A stretch of 64,000 nt of DNA from positions 62,001 to 126,000 of the forward strand of contig NZ_CP041185.1 in assembly GCF_006517255.1 (NCBI RefSeq). Reading direction: 5' to 3'. Every line of letters starts with the position of its first letter. Positions within the stretch are counted from its first letter, which is position 1. This DNA is from Janthinobacterium tructae (GTDB lineage: Bacteria > Pseudomonadota > Gammaproteobacteria > Burkholderiales > Burkholderiaceae_D). The notes below the pieces were generated by a model. The model ran no database searches. It worked only from the letters and a program-made list of their open reading frames with translations, and had not been told where the DNA came from. Made by a program: the position numbers and the translations under genes. Below are positions 19,169-28,327 of the stretch, one piece after another.

Positions 19169-20350
19169 ATGAGCGAAGCGGATAAAGGGCCGGTTTCTAC
19201 GCTGGCGCGCGAGTGGGCGCGGCTGCGCGGCGATTTTTGGGATCTGGGCATGCTCAGCTGGATTCCTGTCGTGCTGTGCGGCCTGTTGTGGCTGGTGTTT
19301 TCCGCCGGCATCGCGCGCGACATGCCCATCGTCGTCATCGATAACGACAACTCCACCCTGTCGCGCCAGCTGACGCGCTGGCTCGACGCTTCGCCCGGCA
19401 TTGCCGTGGCGGCGAAAGTGGCGTCCAGCGACGAAGCCCTGCACCGCTTGCGCGAACGCACGGCGTTTGGCTATCTGGTCATTCCGAACGATTTCGAACA
19501 GAAACTGCTGGGCGGCCGCCAAGCCACTGTGCAATGGCTGTACAACGCGCAGTTTTCCTCGCACGCGGGCGCCTTGCTGCGCGATGTGCGCACGGTCAGC
19601 ACGACCTTGTCGGCCGGCATCGAGATGACGGCGCGGGTGAAAAAGGGCATGTCGGGCGTGCAGGCGGCGGCCCAGTTCGAACCGATCCGTACGACACTGA
19701 ACAGTCTATACAATGAAAACACCAGCTATGAAGCGTTTCTGACCCTGGCCCTGATGCCGGCCATGCTGCAGATTTTCATCGTCGTCGCCGTCGTCACGAG
19801 CATCGGGCGTGAATTGCGCGACGGCACGGTGCCCCAATGGCTGGCCTCGGCCAATGGCAGCTGGCTGCGTGCCGTCGGCGCCAAGCTGCTGTTTCCCCTC
19901 ATCGCCTATTGTGCGCTGGCGCTGCTGTACTTGCTGTTCTTCAGCCTGGTGCGGGACTGGGCCGTGGCGGGCAGTTTGCCGGCCTTGCTGCTGAGTATGT
20001 TGCTGCTGGTGCTCGCTTACTGTGGCCTGGCCACCCTGCTGATCGCCGCCACCCTGTCGCTGCGCCTGGCCCTGTCGGGCGCGGCCTTCATCACGGCGCC
20101 GGCCTTCGCGTTTGCGGGCCAGGCCTTTCCCTTGATGGCCATGCCGGCGCCGGCGCGCGCCTGGGCGGAAGCCTTGCCGCTCACGCATTATCTGCAACTG
20201 CAAACGAAATACTGGCTTGCCGGCGCGCCATGGCGCTATGGCGTGCAGGAAATGCTCATTTTGGCTGGCTTTGCCGCCGGCTGCGGCGCCGTGGGTGTAT
20301 TCCTGCTGGCGCGCCGCGCGAATGCGCCTGCGGCATGGGGGCGCGCATGA
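19169..20350 (+). CDS. ABC-2-type transport permease, first subunit
   Basis: 393-residue inner-membrane protein of the YhhJ/YbhR kind. One membrane helix near the N-terminus (about 28-46), a large periplasmic domain opening with the family's MPIVVIDNDNSTLSRQLTRW, then five to six helices from about residue 185. It overlaps the second permease by ATGA. It needs an ATPase, but none is encoded in the cluster. Related systems export drugs or other amphiphiles; the substrate here is unknown. Confidence 0.82.
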   Translation: MSEADKGPVSTLAREWARLRGDFWDLGMLSWIPVVLCGLLWLVFSAGIARDMPIVVIDNDNSTLSRQLTRWLDASPGIAVAAKVASSDEALHRLRERTAFGYLVIPNDFEQKLLGGRQATVQWLYNAQFSSHAGALLRDVRTVSTTLSAGIEMTARVKKGMSGVQAAAQFEPIRTTLNSLYNENTSYEAFLTLALMPAMLQIFIVVAVVTSIGRELRDGTVPQWLASANGSWLRAVGAKLLFPLIAYCALALLYLLFFSLVRDWAVAGSLPALLLSMLLLVLAYCGLATLLIAATLSLRLALSGAAFITAPAFAFAGQAFPLMAMPAPARAWAEALPLTHYLQLQTKYWLAGAPWRYGVQEMLILAGFAAGCGAVGVFLLARRANAPAAWGRA

Positions 20351-21504
20351 ACAGTTGCTGGCCCGCCTTTCTCGCCACCTGGCGCGCCATGCTGACGGAC
20401 AAGGGCGCGCTGACCTTGCTGTTCATCGGCGGCATCATCTATTCGTTTTTCTATCCGCTGCCGTACTCGACGGAAATCGTCCAGCGCGTGCCCGTGGCGG
20501 TCGTCGACCAGGACCGCAGCGCCATGTCGCGCCAGTTGACGCGCTTCGCCATGGCCCATCCTTCGTTGCAAGTCGTGGCCGTCACGCCGGACTTGCCCGT
20601 CGCGCAAGATTTATTGTGGCGCGACCAGGTCATGGGCGTCTTGATCCTGCCCGACGGCTTGCAGACGGACGTGCTGGCCGGCCGCGCCGCCCATGCGCAA
20701 GTGGCGGGCAATGGCTTGTATTTGATGCTGAACAAGGTGGCCCTGAATGGCCTGGCCGAAGTGGTGGGCACCGTGTCGGCAGGGATCGAGCTCAAGCGTC
20801 TGGGCGCGGGCACGCCGTCGGCCGTGCAGGCCAGCCAGCAGCGCTCGCCCATCGCGTTTGACGCCGTGCCCTTGTTTAACGTCAAGGAAGGCTATGGCGC
20901 GTATGTCGTGCCGGGCGTGGCGACCTTGATCGTGCAGCAGACCTTGCTGATCGGCATGACCATGTTGTTCGGCACCTGGTATCAGCGCAAGAGCTTTCCG
21001 ATAGCGGGTCAGCGCACGGCGGGCGGCTATGCGGGCATGCTGCTGGCCTTTGCCTGCGTGGCGTTCCTGAACTGCTGCTATTTCTTCGGTTTCGTCTTCT
21101 GGTTCCAGGATTACCCCCGTGGCGGCAACTTTGGCGGCATGCTCTTGCTGCTGGTGCTGTTTTCCCTGGCGGAAGCGGCCTTCGGCATGCTGCTGGGCAT
21201 GCTGTTCCGCACGCGCGAACGGGGCACGCAGCTGATGATCGCCACCTCGATGCCGATTCTGTTCCTGGCGGGCCTGACTTGGCCTGTCTCGTCCATGCCC
21301 ATCGTGCTGCAATGGTTGCGCTGGCTGCTGCCGTCCACGGCCGGCATCCAGGGTTTTGTCGCGCTCAATCAGATGGGCGCGTCGCTGCATGAAATCCGCC
21401 ATGAAGTGGCAGGCTTGCTGGCCTTGCTGCTGGCCTGCGTGGCGCTGGGCTGGTGGCGCTGGCGCAAGCTGGACGAAACCATTGTCGATTTGAACAAGGC
21501 GTAA
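20347..21504 (+). CDS. ABC-2-type transport permease, second subunit
   Basis: 385 residues with the same layout as the subunit before it: N-terminal helix, periplasmic domain opening VPVAVVDQDRSAMSRQLTRF, and C-terminal membrane helices (about 180-370). The start ATG overlaps the previous stop (ATGA). The two permeases probably form a heterodimer. The 48-bp gap to the AAA+ ATPase gene downstream is short, but that ATPase is of the MoxR type and is not an ABC ATPase. Confidence 0.82.
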   Translation: MNSCWPAFLATWRAMLTDKGALTLLFIGGIIYSFFYPLPYSTEIVQRVPVAVVDQDRSAMSRQLTRFAMAHPSLQVVAVTPDLPVAQDLLWRDQVMGVLILPDGLQTDVLAGRAAHAQVAGNGLYLMLNKVALNGLAEVVGTVSAGIELKRLGAGTPSAVQASQQRSPIAFDAVPLFNVKEGYGAYVVPGVATLIVQQTLLIGMTMLFGTWYQRKSFPIAGQRTAGGYAGMLLAFACVAFLNCCYFFGFVFWFQDYPRGGNFGGMLLLLVLFSLAEAAFGMLLGMLFRTRERGTQLMIATSMPILFLAGLTWPVSSMPIVLQWLRWLLPSTAGIQGFVALNQMGASLHEIRHEVAGLLALLLACVALGWWRWRKLDETIVDLNKA

Positions 21505-21552
21505 TGGGAACGATATGCAATAATTTCATTTCCCTCACGTTGTCTGTACATT

Positions 21553-23133
21553 ATGTCAGCCTTTAATTTGTTCCAGCGCCTGTCCCAAGCCCCCACCAAG
21601 CCCAAGGCCGCTCCCGCCGCGCGGCAGTTCGACGTGGCGGATTTGTACCAGGGACCCATCGCGCTGGGCGCAGAAGGCGAGGCGCAAGCGCGGCCGTTCG
21701 ATGAAAAGCTGCGCCAGGCGTATTTCTGGATCGTTAACCACGCCATCATCAGCCCCCATTACGATATCGAGTACAACGATGGCCCGTCGCAGACCTACTC
21801 CGTGGGCGACAGCCGCCGCACCCTGAATCTGCCGTCGGCGCAAAGCTATTCCAGTTTTATCTTGCTGCCGCTGCTGACGTTCGCCACGCGCCGCAAATGC
21901 CTGTTTGTCGGCGGGCCGGGACGGGGCAAGACGGCCAGCGCCTTGCTGATGGGCGTGTTGGCCGGCTCCACCGTCAAGGAAGTCAAGCGCGCCATGCAGC
22001 ACGGCCACCCGCAAATGACGGTGGCCGATTTGCTCGGCAATCCGCTGCCGGCGGACCTGGTCAACGCGCAAAGCATGGACGATATCCGCATCGCCTGGCG
22101 CGCCTGGCTGGGCATGCGCGTGAAAATCGTCGATGAATACAACCGCATCCCCACGCGCACGCAAAGCGCGTTGCTGACCGTCATGGGCGACAATTACGCT
22201 GAAGTGCTGAACCACATTTACGAGTGCCCGGAAGCGGCCTGGTATCTGACGGCCAACGACGACCAGGGCGGCGGTACCTATCAGGTGATCGAGGCGCTGC
22301 GCGACCGGGTCGACGTGACCGTGCAGGCGCTGGCCTTCAATCCGCGCTTTTTGAATGAGCTGCTGCTGCGCGTGGAAGAAAACGTGCGCCCCGAAGAGCT
22401 GGTGCCGCCCGATATCATCTTCACGGAAGGCGAGGTGGATCAAATAGGCGAGGCGATCCGCCAGGTAGGCATACCGGACGCGGTGCGCCGGCGCCTGGAG
22501 TTTTTTGCCAGCCAGTTCGAGCTGTTCGAGACGGCCGGCGGCCAGTTCGAATACATGACCAAGGATACGGCCCGTTTGGCCGGTGCCGACCGGGGCGCCG
22601 CGCAGGCGGCCGATAATGGGCGCGACCGCCTGAAAGACCTCGGTTGCCAGACCCTGAATGGCATTTCCGTGCGCACCCTGATGGCGCTCATGATCTATGC
22701 CAAGGCCATGGCGTATTTTCGCGGTAACGGTGACGTGGAGCTGGAAGACTTGCGCCAGGTGCTGCCCTTCGTCCTGCATAACAAGCTGCAGCCGGACCCG
22801 GACGCGCCATTCTTCGCGCTGCCGGAAAACGCCGCCTACCGCAGCGACAGACTGGGCTGGCTGCGCCGTTTGTTCGATTTGTCGAACGATGAATTCAACC
22901 GCCTGGACCTGGACCGCGATGACCCGGTGGGCGTGCTGTCGGCCGAATTCGACCTGGGCCTCGATGGCGTCAGCGAGCGCGAGACCCTGGCGCGCCTGAA
23001 CCGCATTGAAAAGCTGATCGGCGAACGCACGAAGGGCAGAAAACTGTATGGCCCCCTGTACGACGATTTGCTGAAACTCAAATACCTGCATCAGCGCTAT
23101 ACGAATTACCGCAGCTGGCTGCGTTCGCAATGA
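21553..23133 (+). CDS. MoxR-type AAA+ ATPase
   Basis: 526 residues. Walker A GGPGRGKT at 120-127, Walker B with VDEYNRIP at 193-200, sensor-1 Asn near 235 and candidate arginine finger in LRDRVDV (250-255). TQSALLTVMGD after Walker B is typical of MoxR ATPases. An N-terminal extension (1-95) and a C-terminal part (about 380-526) have no recognised domain. MoxR proteins usually act with a VWA partner to remodel or activate a target, and a VWA gene lies three genes on. It is first gene of a run of overlapping genes to 29364. The next ATG overlaps its stop. Confidence 0.82.
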   Translation: MSAFNLFQRLSQAPTKPKAAPAARQFDVADLYQGPIALGAEGEAQARPFDEKLRQAYFWIVNHAIISPHYDIEYNDGPSQTYSVGDSRRTLNLPSAQSYSSFILLPLLTFATRRKCLFVGGPGRGKTASALLMGVLAGSTVKEVKRAMQHGHPQMTVADLLGNPLPADLVNAQSMDDIRIAWRAWLGMRVKIVDEYNRIPTRTQSALLTVMGDNYAEVLNHIYECPEAAWYLTANDDQGGGTYQVIEALRDRVDVTVQALAFNPRFLNELLLRVEENVRPEELVPPDIIFTEGEVDQIGEAIRQVGIPDAVRRRLEFFASQFELFETAGGQFEYMTKDTARLAGADRGAAQAADNGRDRLKDLGCQTLNGISVRTLMALMIYAKAMAYFRGNGDVELEDLRQVLPFVLHNKLQPDPDAPFFALPENAAYRSDRLGWLRRLFDLSNDEFNRLDLDRDDPVGVLSAEFDLGLDGVSERETLARLNRIEKLIGERTKGRKLYGPLYDDLLKLKYLHQRYTNYRSWLRSQ

Positions 23134-23603
23134 GTGTCCTGCATTGTCAAGGCGTCCTGGAAGCGCTGGCGCTACTCAATAGTGAAGCGAGCGACCTGTG
23201 TGCGAGCTACGAGTTGCAGCGCCTGCCCGATGCGCCCGATCTCGCCACGGCGCTGGGCTTGCGCGTCGAAGATTATGCCCTGAACGTCATCGAACCCGCA
23301 CGCGACTTGCCGGCGGCCTTGTGGCACCTCCGTGCGGCGCCGTGCGGGCGCGCGCACCTGGAACAAGTATGCCAGCGCTGGTTTTTCTCGTCGCGGCACA
23401 TGCAGGTGGCGCCACCCGGGCGCTTCCGCGCGCAGCTGGTGGCCGCGTTCCTGGCGTCGCTCGACGATGCGCTGGGCGGATTTTCCCTGCACGCCGTGAC
23501 GATGACGCCGCCCTCCGGTTTCTGGTATGCGATTCATTGGGACGAGATCGCGTTCGAACTGGGGGATGAACGCTATCTGCTGCACTTTTCGCACAGCGAC
23601 TGA
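23130..23603 (+). CDS. Unrecognised protein of the MoxR/VWA operon (157 aa)
   Basis: Starts MSVLHCQGVLEALA at an ATGA overlap with the AAA+ gene. No signal peptide, membrane helix or known motif; the C-terminal half is rich in aromatic residues (PPSGFWYAIHWDEIAFELG). A soluble cytoplasmic protein by appearance. Its coding nature is supported by the tight overlap, G+C-rich third positions like its neighbours, and conserved strand. Function not known. Confidence 0.7.
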   Translation: MSVLHCQGVLEALALLNSEASDLCASYELQRLPDAPDLATALGLRVEDYALNVIEPARDLPAALWHLRAAPCGRAHLEQVCQRWFFSSRHMQVAPPGRFRAQLVAAFLASLDDALGGFSLHAVTMTPPSGFWYAIHWDEIAFELGDERYLLHFSHSD

Positions 23604-23612
23604 GGAGTGGCG

Positions 23613-24584
23613 ATGATTTCTCCCGCCTTTGCCTCGATACTCGCCAGCGGCCGCGCCCAGTTCAATGCGCGCGCGGTGGAAGCGCGCCGGCGCTTTCCCT
23701 CGCTCGACATGGCCGCCTTCGGCGCCTTTTTGCACGATGGCGTCGATCCGCTGGTGGTAGCCGTGGCCGCCGCTGCGCCCGAGCGCGTGGGCAGCGCGAC
23801 CCTGGCCGCCTACGACATGGCCCTGGAGCTGGTGGGCCACGGCCTGGCCGGTCCGGCCGCGAAAAACCCTTTCGTCAATACCGTCTGGCGCGAACTCGCG
23901 CCGCGGTTTTCTCCGCTGCTGGCGATGGCCCCCGTCGAGGTACTGGGCATGCTCAGCAACGCCGCCATCCACATAGCCTCCGTGGCCGGTGCGCGGCCCG
24001 CGCAGTGGCAGCGCGAGCTGGCTGCCCTGGCAGCGCAGATCGTCACGCTGGCGCAGCTGCGCGCCGTGGGTCAGGTGCTGGCCTGGCGCGCCGGTGTCGC
24101 GCATTTCCGCCAGGGCGCGCTGGCCGCCGCCGACACTTTGCCGCCCGCGCTGGCGCTGGCCGCCTTTGGCGAGCCCGGTGCGCAATGGCCGCAGGTGCGT
24201 GCGCAGTTGCTGGACTATCCCTGGCGCGGCAATGCCGAGGGCAGGGAGTTCGGTTCCTTTACGGGCCTGGGCGGTGACTTCGGTACGCCGCCGCAGGTGC
24301 GCGCCACGGTCGACGGCTTTGTCGTGTGCAGCGGCGAGCGCCATTACCTGCTGGTAGCCGATGCCTATGGCGCCGTGCTGCACAGCGCCACGGCGCAGGA
24401 GTTCGAGCAGGCGCAAACGGGCACGCCATCGTCCGTGCGCCTCGATGGCGCGACCGTGCATCTTGGCGCGCGCAGCATCGCGCTCGACCTGCCGGCCGGC
24501 GACATTGCGCTTGCCGCGAATGCGCACACGCTGGCCATCACGTCGCCGTGGACGCACGTGATCCGCCTGCTGCCGCTCGCATGA
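23613..24584 (+). CDS. Unrecognised protein of the MoxR/VWA operon (323 aa)
   Basis: Start ATG at 23613 follows GAGGAG; an in-frame GTG at 23607 is within that site and is less likely. Residues 1-190 are Ala/Leu-rich and helical-looking; 200-323 look beta-rich (VRATVDGFVVCSGERHYLLVAD, then repeated short strands). No catalytic motif seen. The stop overlaps the next start (ATGA). In MoxR-VWA operons genes between the ATPase and the VWA gene often encode the client or an adaptor, which is a possible role but only inference. Confidence 0.7.
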   Translation: MISPAFASILASGRAQFNARAVEARRRFPSLDMAAFGAFLHDGVDPLVVAVAAAAPERVGSATLAAYDMALELVGHGLAGPAAKNPFVNTVWRELAPRFSPLLAMAPVEVLGMLSNAAIHIASVAGARPAQWQRELAALAAQIVTLAQLRAVGQVLAWRAGVAHFRQGALAAADTLPPALALAAFGEPGAQWPQVRAQLLDYPWRGNAEGREFGSFTGLGGDFGTPPQVRATVDGFVVCSGERHYLLVADAYGAVLHSATAQEFEQAQTGTPSSVRLDGATVHLGARSIALDLPAGDIALAANAHTLAITSPWTHVIRLLPLA

Positions 24585-26356
24585 AGAACGCTGCCGACAC
24601 CACCTTGATCGAGGCCTGGCGCGCCGCCTGGCCCGAGGCGCTGGCCGTGTGGAGCAAATTTACGCGCCTGCGCGACCCCAGCCTGTGCGCCAGCCATGTC
24701 GAGGCCAGCAAGCAGGGCTTGTCCGGCAGCTTCGCCATGATCCGCCTGCTGGACCAGAGCGTGGTGGTGGACCTGCCGCTGGTGACGGAACTGGGGCTGG
24801 ACGACTATGCGCTGGAAATCCTCGCGCATGAAATCGGCCACCACATCCTCGCGCCGGGCAGCGCGAGCGACCAGTTCCGCCTGCTGGCGCGCATGCGCCG
24901 CGCCTTGCCGACCCTGGAGCAGCACGCGCCCATGGTGGCCAACCTGTACACGGACCTGTTCATCAACGACCGTTTGCAGCGCCAGGCGAATTTGCGCATG
25001 GCCGATATCTACCGCAAGCTGCAGCAGGGGCGCACGGCGCAAGCTGACGCCAAGAACAAGGCCAGCGGCGGCGTATGGACCCTGTACATGCGCATCTATG
25101 AAAACCTGTGGCAGCTGGAGAAGGGCGAGCTGGGTGGCGCCAATGTGGATGAGCGCCTGGACACGGACGCCTGGCTGGGCGCGCGCCTGATACGCGTGTA
25201 TGCGAATGACTGGATGCTGGCGGCGGGCCGTTTCGCCACCTTGCTGCTGCCTTACCTGGTCGAGGATACGGACGCTCTGAACCCGAGTCGCTACCTGCTC
25301 GACACGCGCGACGCGGCCCGTGGCTGCCAGACCTATGGCGCGCAGCAGATCGAGGATGACGAGGAGGGCGGCGCCATCCATCCCGTGCACGACAAGCGCA
25401 TTTCCGGCCTCGATGGCGAGGAGCCGCCGGCCGAGGCGGCTGCCAGATCGGGGGGAGGGCAACTGCGCGAACCGTTCGAGCTGGGTGACATTCTGAAGGC
25501 CTCGGGCGTGAACCTGAGCGACCATGAAATCGCCATCCGCTACTACCGCGAGCGGGCCTTGCCGCACCTGGTGGCGTTTCCCAGCCGCCCCGCGCCCGAA
25601 TCGCAGGAGCCGCAGATGGAAGGGCTGGAAGCGTGGGAGATCGGCGATCCTTTGGCAGACATCGACTGGCTCCAGTCCGTGATGCAGTCGCCGCGCCCTG
25701 TGCCGGGCGTGACCACCGTGCGCCGCGTATATGGCCGCGAGCCGGCGCGTGCCATCGACGCCGTGCCCGTCGACCTGGACATGTATGTGGACAGTTCCGG
25801 CTCCATGCCGAACCCGCAGGCGCACACCTCGTTCCTGACCCTGGCCGGCGCCGTCATCGCCTTGTCCGCCCTGCGCGCCGGCGCGAAAGTGCAAGTGACC
25901 CTGTGGAGCGGCAAGAACGAGGTAATGCAGACGCCAGGTTTTGTGCGCGATGAAGACATGATCCTCGGCGTGCTGACGGAATTCTTTGGCGGCGGCACCT
26001 GCTTTCCCATCCACCGCCTGCGCCAGACGTATGCTGCCAAACGCGAACGGCCCGCGCACATTTTGATGATTTCCGACGATGGCATCACCACCATGTTCGA
26101 CAACGATGAACTGGGCAACAGCGGCTGGGATGTTTCCGCCAAGGCGCTGGCCCAGGGCGGCGCGGGCGGCACCATGGCCTTGAACCTCGAGCGCGACTGG
26201 GATGGCGCGGCGGCCAACAAGTGGCTGCAGCAAACCTATGACGATTTAAAGCGCGCACGCCGCGAGCAGGGCTGGGATATCCACGCCGTCGAGCGCTACG
26301 AGGACTTGCTGGACTTTGCGCGCGCGTTCAGCCGGCGCCACTATATACAACCATGA
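24581..26356 (+). CDS. VWA-domain protein with N-terminal HEIGH metallopeptidase-like domain
   Basis: 591 residues. The N-terminal domain has LAHEIGHHIL (H83-E84-x-x-H87) followed by a helical region with TDLFINDRLQ (about 124-133), the pattern of the putative metallopeptidase domain that precedes VWA-like domains in the DUF2201 group. The C-terminal VWA domain keeps a full MIDAS: DSSGS (D404, S406, S408), T473 in GGGTCF, and D499/D500 in SDDG. A middle acidic linker (about 255-290) may be flexible. It is the expected partner of the MoxR ATPase. Whether the HEIGH site cuts anything is unknown. Start overlaps the previous stop (ATGA). Confidence 0.82.
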   Translation: MKNAADTTLIEAWRAAWPEALAVWSKFTRLRDPSLCASHVEASKQGLSGSFAMIRLLDQSVVVDLPLVTELGLDDYALEILAHEIGHHILAPGSASDQFRLLARMRRALPTLEQHAPMVANLYTDLFINDRLQRQANLRMADIYRKLQQGRTAQADAKNKASGGVWTLYMRIYENLWQLEKGELGGANVDERLDTDAWLGARLIRVYANDWMLAAGRFATLLLPYLVEDTDALNPSRYLLDTRDAARGCQTYGAQQIEDDEEGGAIHPVHDKRISGLDGEEPPAEAAARSGGGQLREPFELGDILKASGVNLSDHEIAIRYYRERALPHLVAFPSRPAPESQEPQMEGLEAWEIGDPLADIDWLQSVMQSPRPVPGVTTVRRVYGREPARAIDAVPVDLDMYVDSSGSMPNPQAHTSFLTLAGAVIALSALRAGAKVQVTLWSGKNEVMQTPGFVRDEDMILGVLTEFFGGGTCFPIHRLRQTYAAKRERPAHILMISDDGITTMFDNDELGNSGWDVSAKALAQGGAGGTMALNLERDWDGAAANKWLQQTYDDLKRARREQGWDIHAVERYEDLLDFARAFSRRHYIQP

Positions 26357-26357
26357 C

Positions 26358-26951
26358 ATGCAGACTCCCGGACCCCACCTCGAAACCCTGACCCACCGCC
26401 TGGCCGACACCCCCGTCGAATTCCTCGCCGAGCCGCGCATCGCCGGTGTCGCCAACGCGCAGGCGGTGGCCGTTGCCGCGCTGGTCAACGACATTTTGCT
26501 GCTGCATGGCGCCCGTGCGCCGGCCGCGTCCTTGCAGGGTTTTATCGGCGCGCAGGTGAAGGCGGACCGCAACCGGCTGGCGCTGGCCATGATCCTGTGC
26601 TGGCTGCTGGCCGACGACTGGTTCATCGGGCAGCAGCTGCCGCAACCCGCCTTGCTGCAGGTGCTGGGCGAGGCGGCGCGCGAACTGGCCGCCAGTACGC
26701 CCGCCCACCAGTTCACGCAAGACCCCGAGCGGCGCGAGGAACTGGCGCGCATCGTGCTGGCGCGCCTGGGCTTTCGGCCGCGCGACGAAAGCGTGGCGCA
26801 GTCCACGGACAGGTTGTCCGCCATCAGCGGCACGGAGCGCCGCCGCCTGCTCGAAGCGAGCCGCCTGGCCGAGCAACGCGCGCGCGAAATCCGCGAGGCG
26901 CTGGCGAAAAAGGCGGCCGAGGAATCGGCCGACAAGTGGTCGCGCGAATGA
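26358..26951 (+). CDS. Unrecognised helical protein of the MoxR/VWA operon (197 aa)
   Basis: ATG at 26358, one base after the VWA stop. Predominantly helical and Ala-rich; the last 50 residues (RRRLLEASRLAEQRAREIREALAKK in part) form a charged helix, probably a coiled coil. A WLLADDWFIG stretch at about 80 is the most striking feature. No signal peptide or known family. Stop overlaps the next start (ATGA), so it is part of the same transcript. Confidence 0.68.
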   Translation: MQTPGPHLETLTHRLADTPVEFLAEPRIAGVANAQAVAVAALVNDILLLHGARAPAASLQGFIGAQVKADRNRLALAMILCWLLADDWFIGQQLPQPALLQVLGEAARELAASTPAHQFTQDPERREELARIVLARLGFRPRDESVAQSTDRLSAISGTERRRLLEASRLAEQRAREIREALAKKAAEESADKWSRE

Positions 26952-28327
26952 CGCTCGCTGGCAAACCTGACGTCAATCTGCCGGGCGGCGCCTGGGAATC
27001 TGACCGCGACTACTGTCCCACCCTGACGCCGGCGGGCGCGCGCATGCTGGAAAAACTGCGCGGCCATCCTTGCGCGCCCCAGTACCGCAACCGCAGCGGC
27101 AACAAGCTGCTGGCCGGGGAGGTCGAAGCGCTGCGCGCCTATGAGCAGGAAGTCATGCAGGCGGTAGTCGCTTGGAGCGCGGCCGCGCCGCCATCCTGGC
27201 TGCTCGATTTTCTCAAGGCGACTTACGCCACGGTGCCGTACTACCGCGCCTGCGGTTCGCCGCCTTCTCGCCTGGCGGACGTGGCGCCCATCAGCCGCGC
27301 CGAGCTGGCGCACGATATCGCCGCCTTCGTGCCCGACGAGGCGGATCTGGCGCGCATGATTAATTTCCAGACCACGGGCACCACGGGCCACCCGCTGCTG
27401 ATCGCCTCGCATCCATTGGTGGCGGGGCGCTACCTGGCTTTCCACAAGCGCGCGCTGCGCCGCTTCGGCGTCACCCTGCGCCATGGCGCGGGCCAGGTGG
27501 GCGTCATGTTGCTGGGGCACCAGCGCCGCTGCTTCACCTATGTCTCCGTCACGCCGACGATGGACGAATCGGGCCTGGCGAAGATCAATCTGCATCCGGA
27601 CGACTGGCGTCAACCTGAAGACCGTGCGCGCTATCTCGACGCCATGGCGCCCGAGCTGATCGCGGGCGACCCCATCTCGTTTGCCGAGCTGCTGACCCTG
27701 CCCATGACGCACAAGCCGGCCGCGCTGCTGTCGGTCTCGATGATGCTCTTGCCCGGCATGCGCGCGCGCCTGGAACAGCGTTTCGGCTGTCCCGTGCTTG
27801 ACATCTATTCGCTCAATGAAGTGGGTCCCGTGGCCGTCTACGACGAGCAGGCGGGCGGCCACGTGCTGCTGCAGCACCGGCTGTATGTGGAAATCCTCGA
27901 TAGTGCGGGCCAGCCCGTGCCGGATGGGACACGCGGCGAAATCACGGTGACGGGCGGTTTTAACTTTTGCCTGCCTCTGGTGCGCTACCGCACGGGCGAT
28001 TACGCCTCGCTCGTGCATGGCCCGCACGGTCCCGTGCTGGTGGGCCTGGCCGGCCGCAGTCCCGTGCGCTATCGCACGGTCAAGGGCACATGGATCAACA
28101 ATATCGACATCACGCATGCCCTGAAGCCGCTGGCCATCGCCCTGTACGGCGTGCACCAGCATGGCGATGGCAGCGTCGTGCTGCGCCTGGCGCCGGGCGC
28201 CATGCCGCAGGCTGACCGGGCGCGCACCTTGATGGCGCCCTTTTTCGGCGCCATCAAGGTCGAGACTTTGCTGGCGGAAGACAAGATCATTCAATACACC
28301 TCGGATTTGCGGGAAGCAGTGGCATGA
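26948..28327 (+). CDS. PaaK/CapK-like adenylate-forming enzyme
   Basis: 459 residues. The phosphate-binding loop FQTTGTTGHP (about 140-149) and later YSLNEVGPVAVYDE and LVRYRTGDYASL are the core motifs of phenylacetate-CoA-ligase/CapK-type adenylate-forming enzymes. The C-terminal sub-domain is short. Such enzymes activate a carboxylate as acyl-AMP; the acyl acceptor here is not evident, and there is no carrier protein next to it. The start ATG overlaps the previous stop and the stop overlaps the NadR-like start, so it is embedded in the MoxR/VWA operon, an unusual company for this family. Confidence 0.78.
   Translation: MTLAGKPDVNLPGGAWESDRDYCPTLTPAGARMLEKLRGHPCAPQYRNRSGNKLLAGEVEALRAYEQEVMQAVVAWSAAAPPSWLLDFLKATYATVPYYRACGSPPSRLADVAPISRAELAHDIAAFVPDEADLARMINFQTTGTTGHPLLIASHPLVAGRYLAFHKRALRRFGVTLRHGAGQVGVMLLGHQRRCFTYVSVTPTMDESGLAKINLHPDDWRQPEDRARYLDAMAPELIAGDPISFAELLTLPMTHKPAALLSVSMMLLPGMRARLEQRFGCPVLDIYSLNEVGPVAVYDEQAGGHVLLQHRLYVEILDSAGQPVPDGTRGEITVTGGFNFCLPLVRYRTGDYASLVHGPHGPVLVGLAGRSPVRYRTVKGTWINNIDITHALKPLAIALYGVHQHGDGSVVLRLAPGAMPQADRARTLMAPFFGAIKVETLLAEDKIIQYTSDLREAVA

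Noticed and set aside
21505..21552. Idea that the AAA+ ATPase at 21553 is the missing ATPase of the exporter
   Set aside because: It is a MoxR-type AAA+ protein with no ABC signature (no LSGGQ), and its operon partners are a VWA protein and others.
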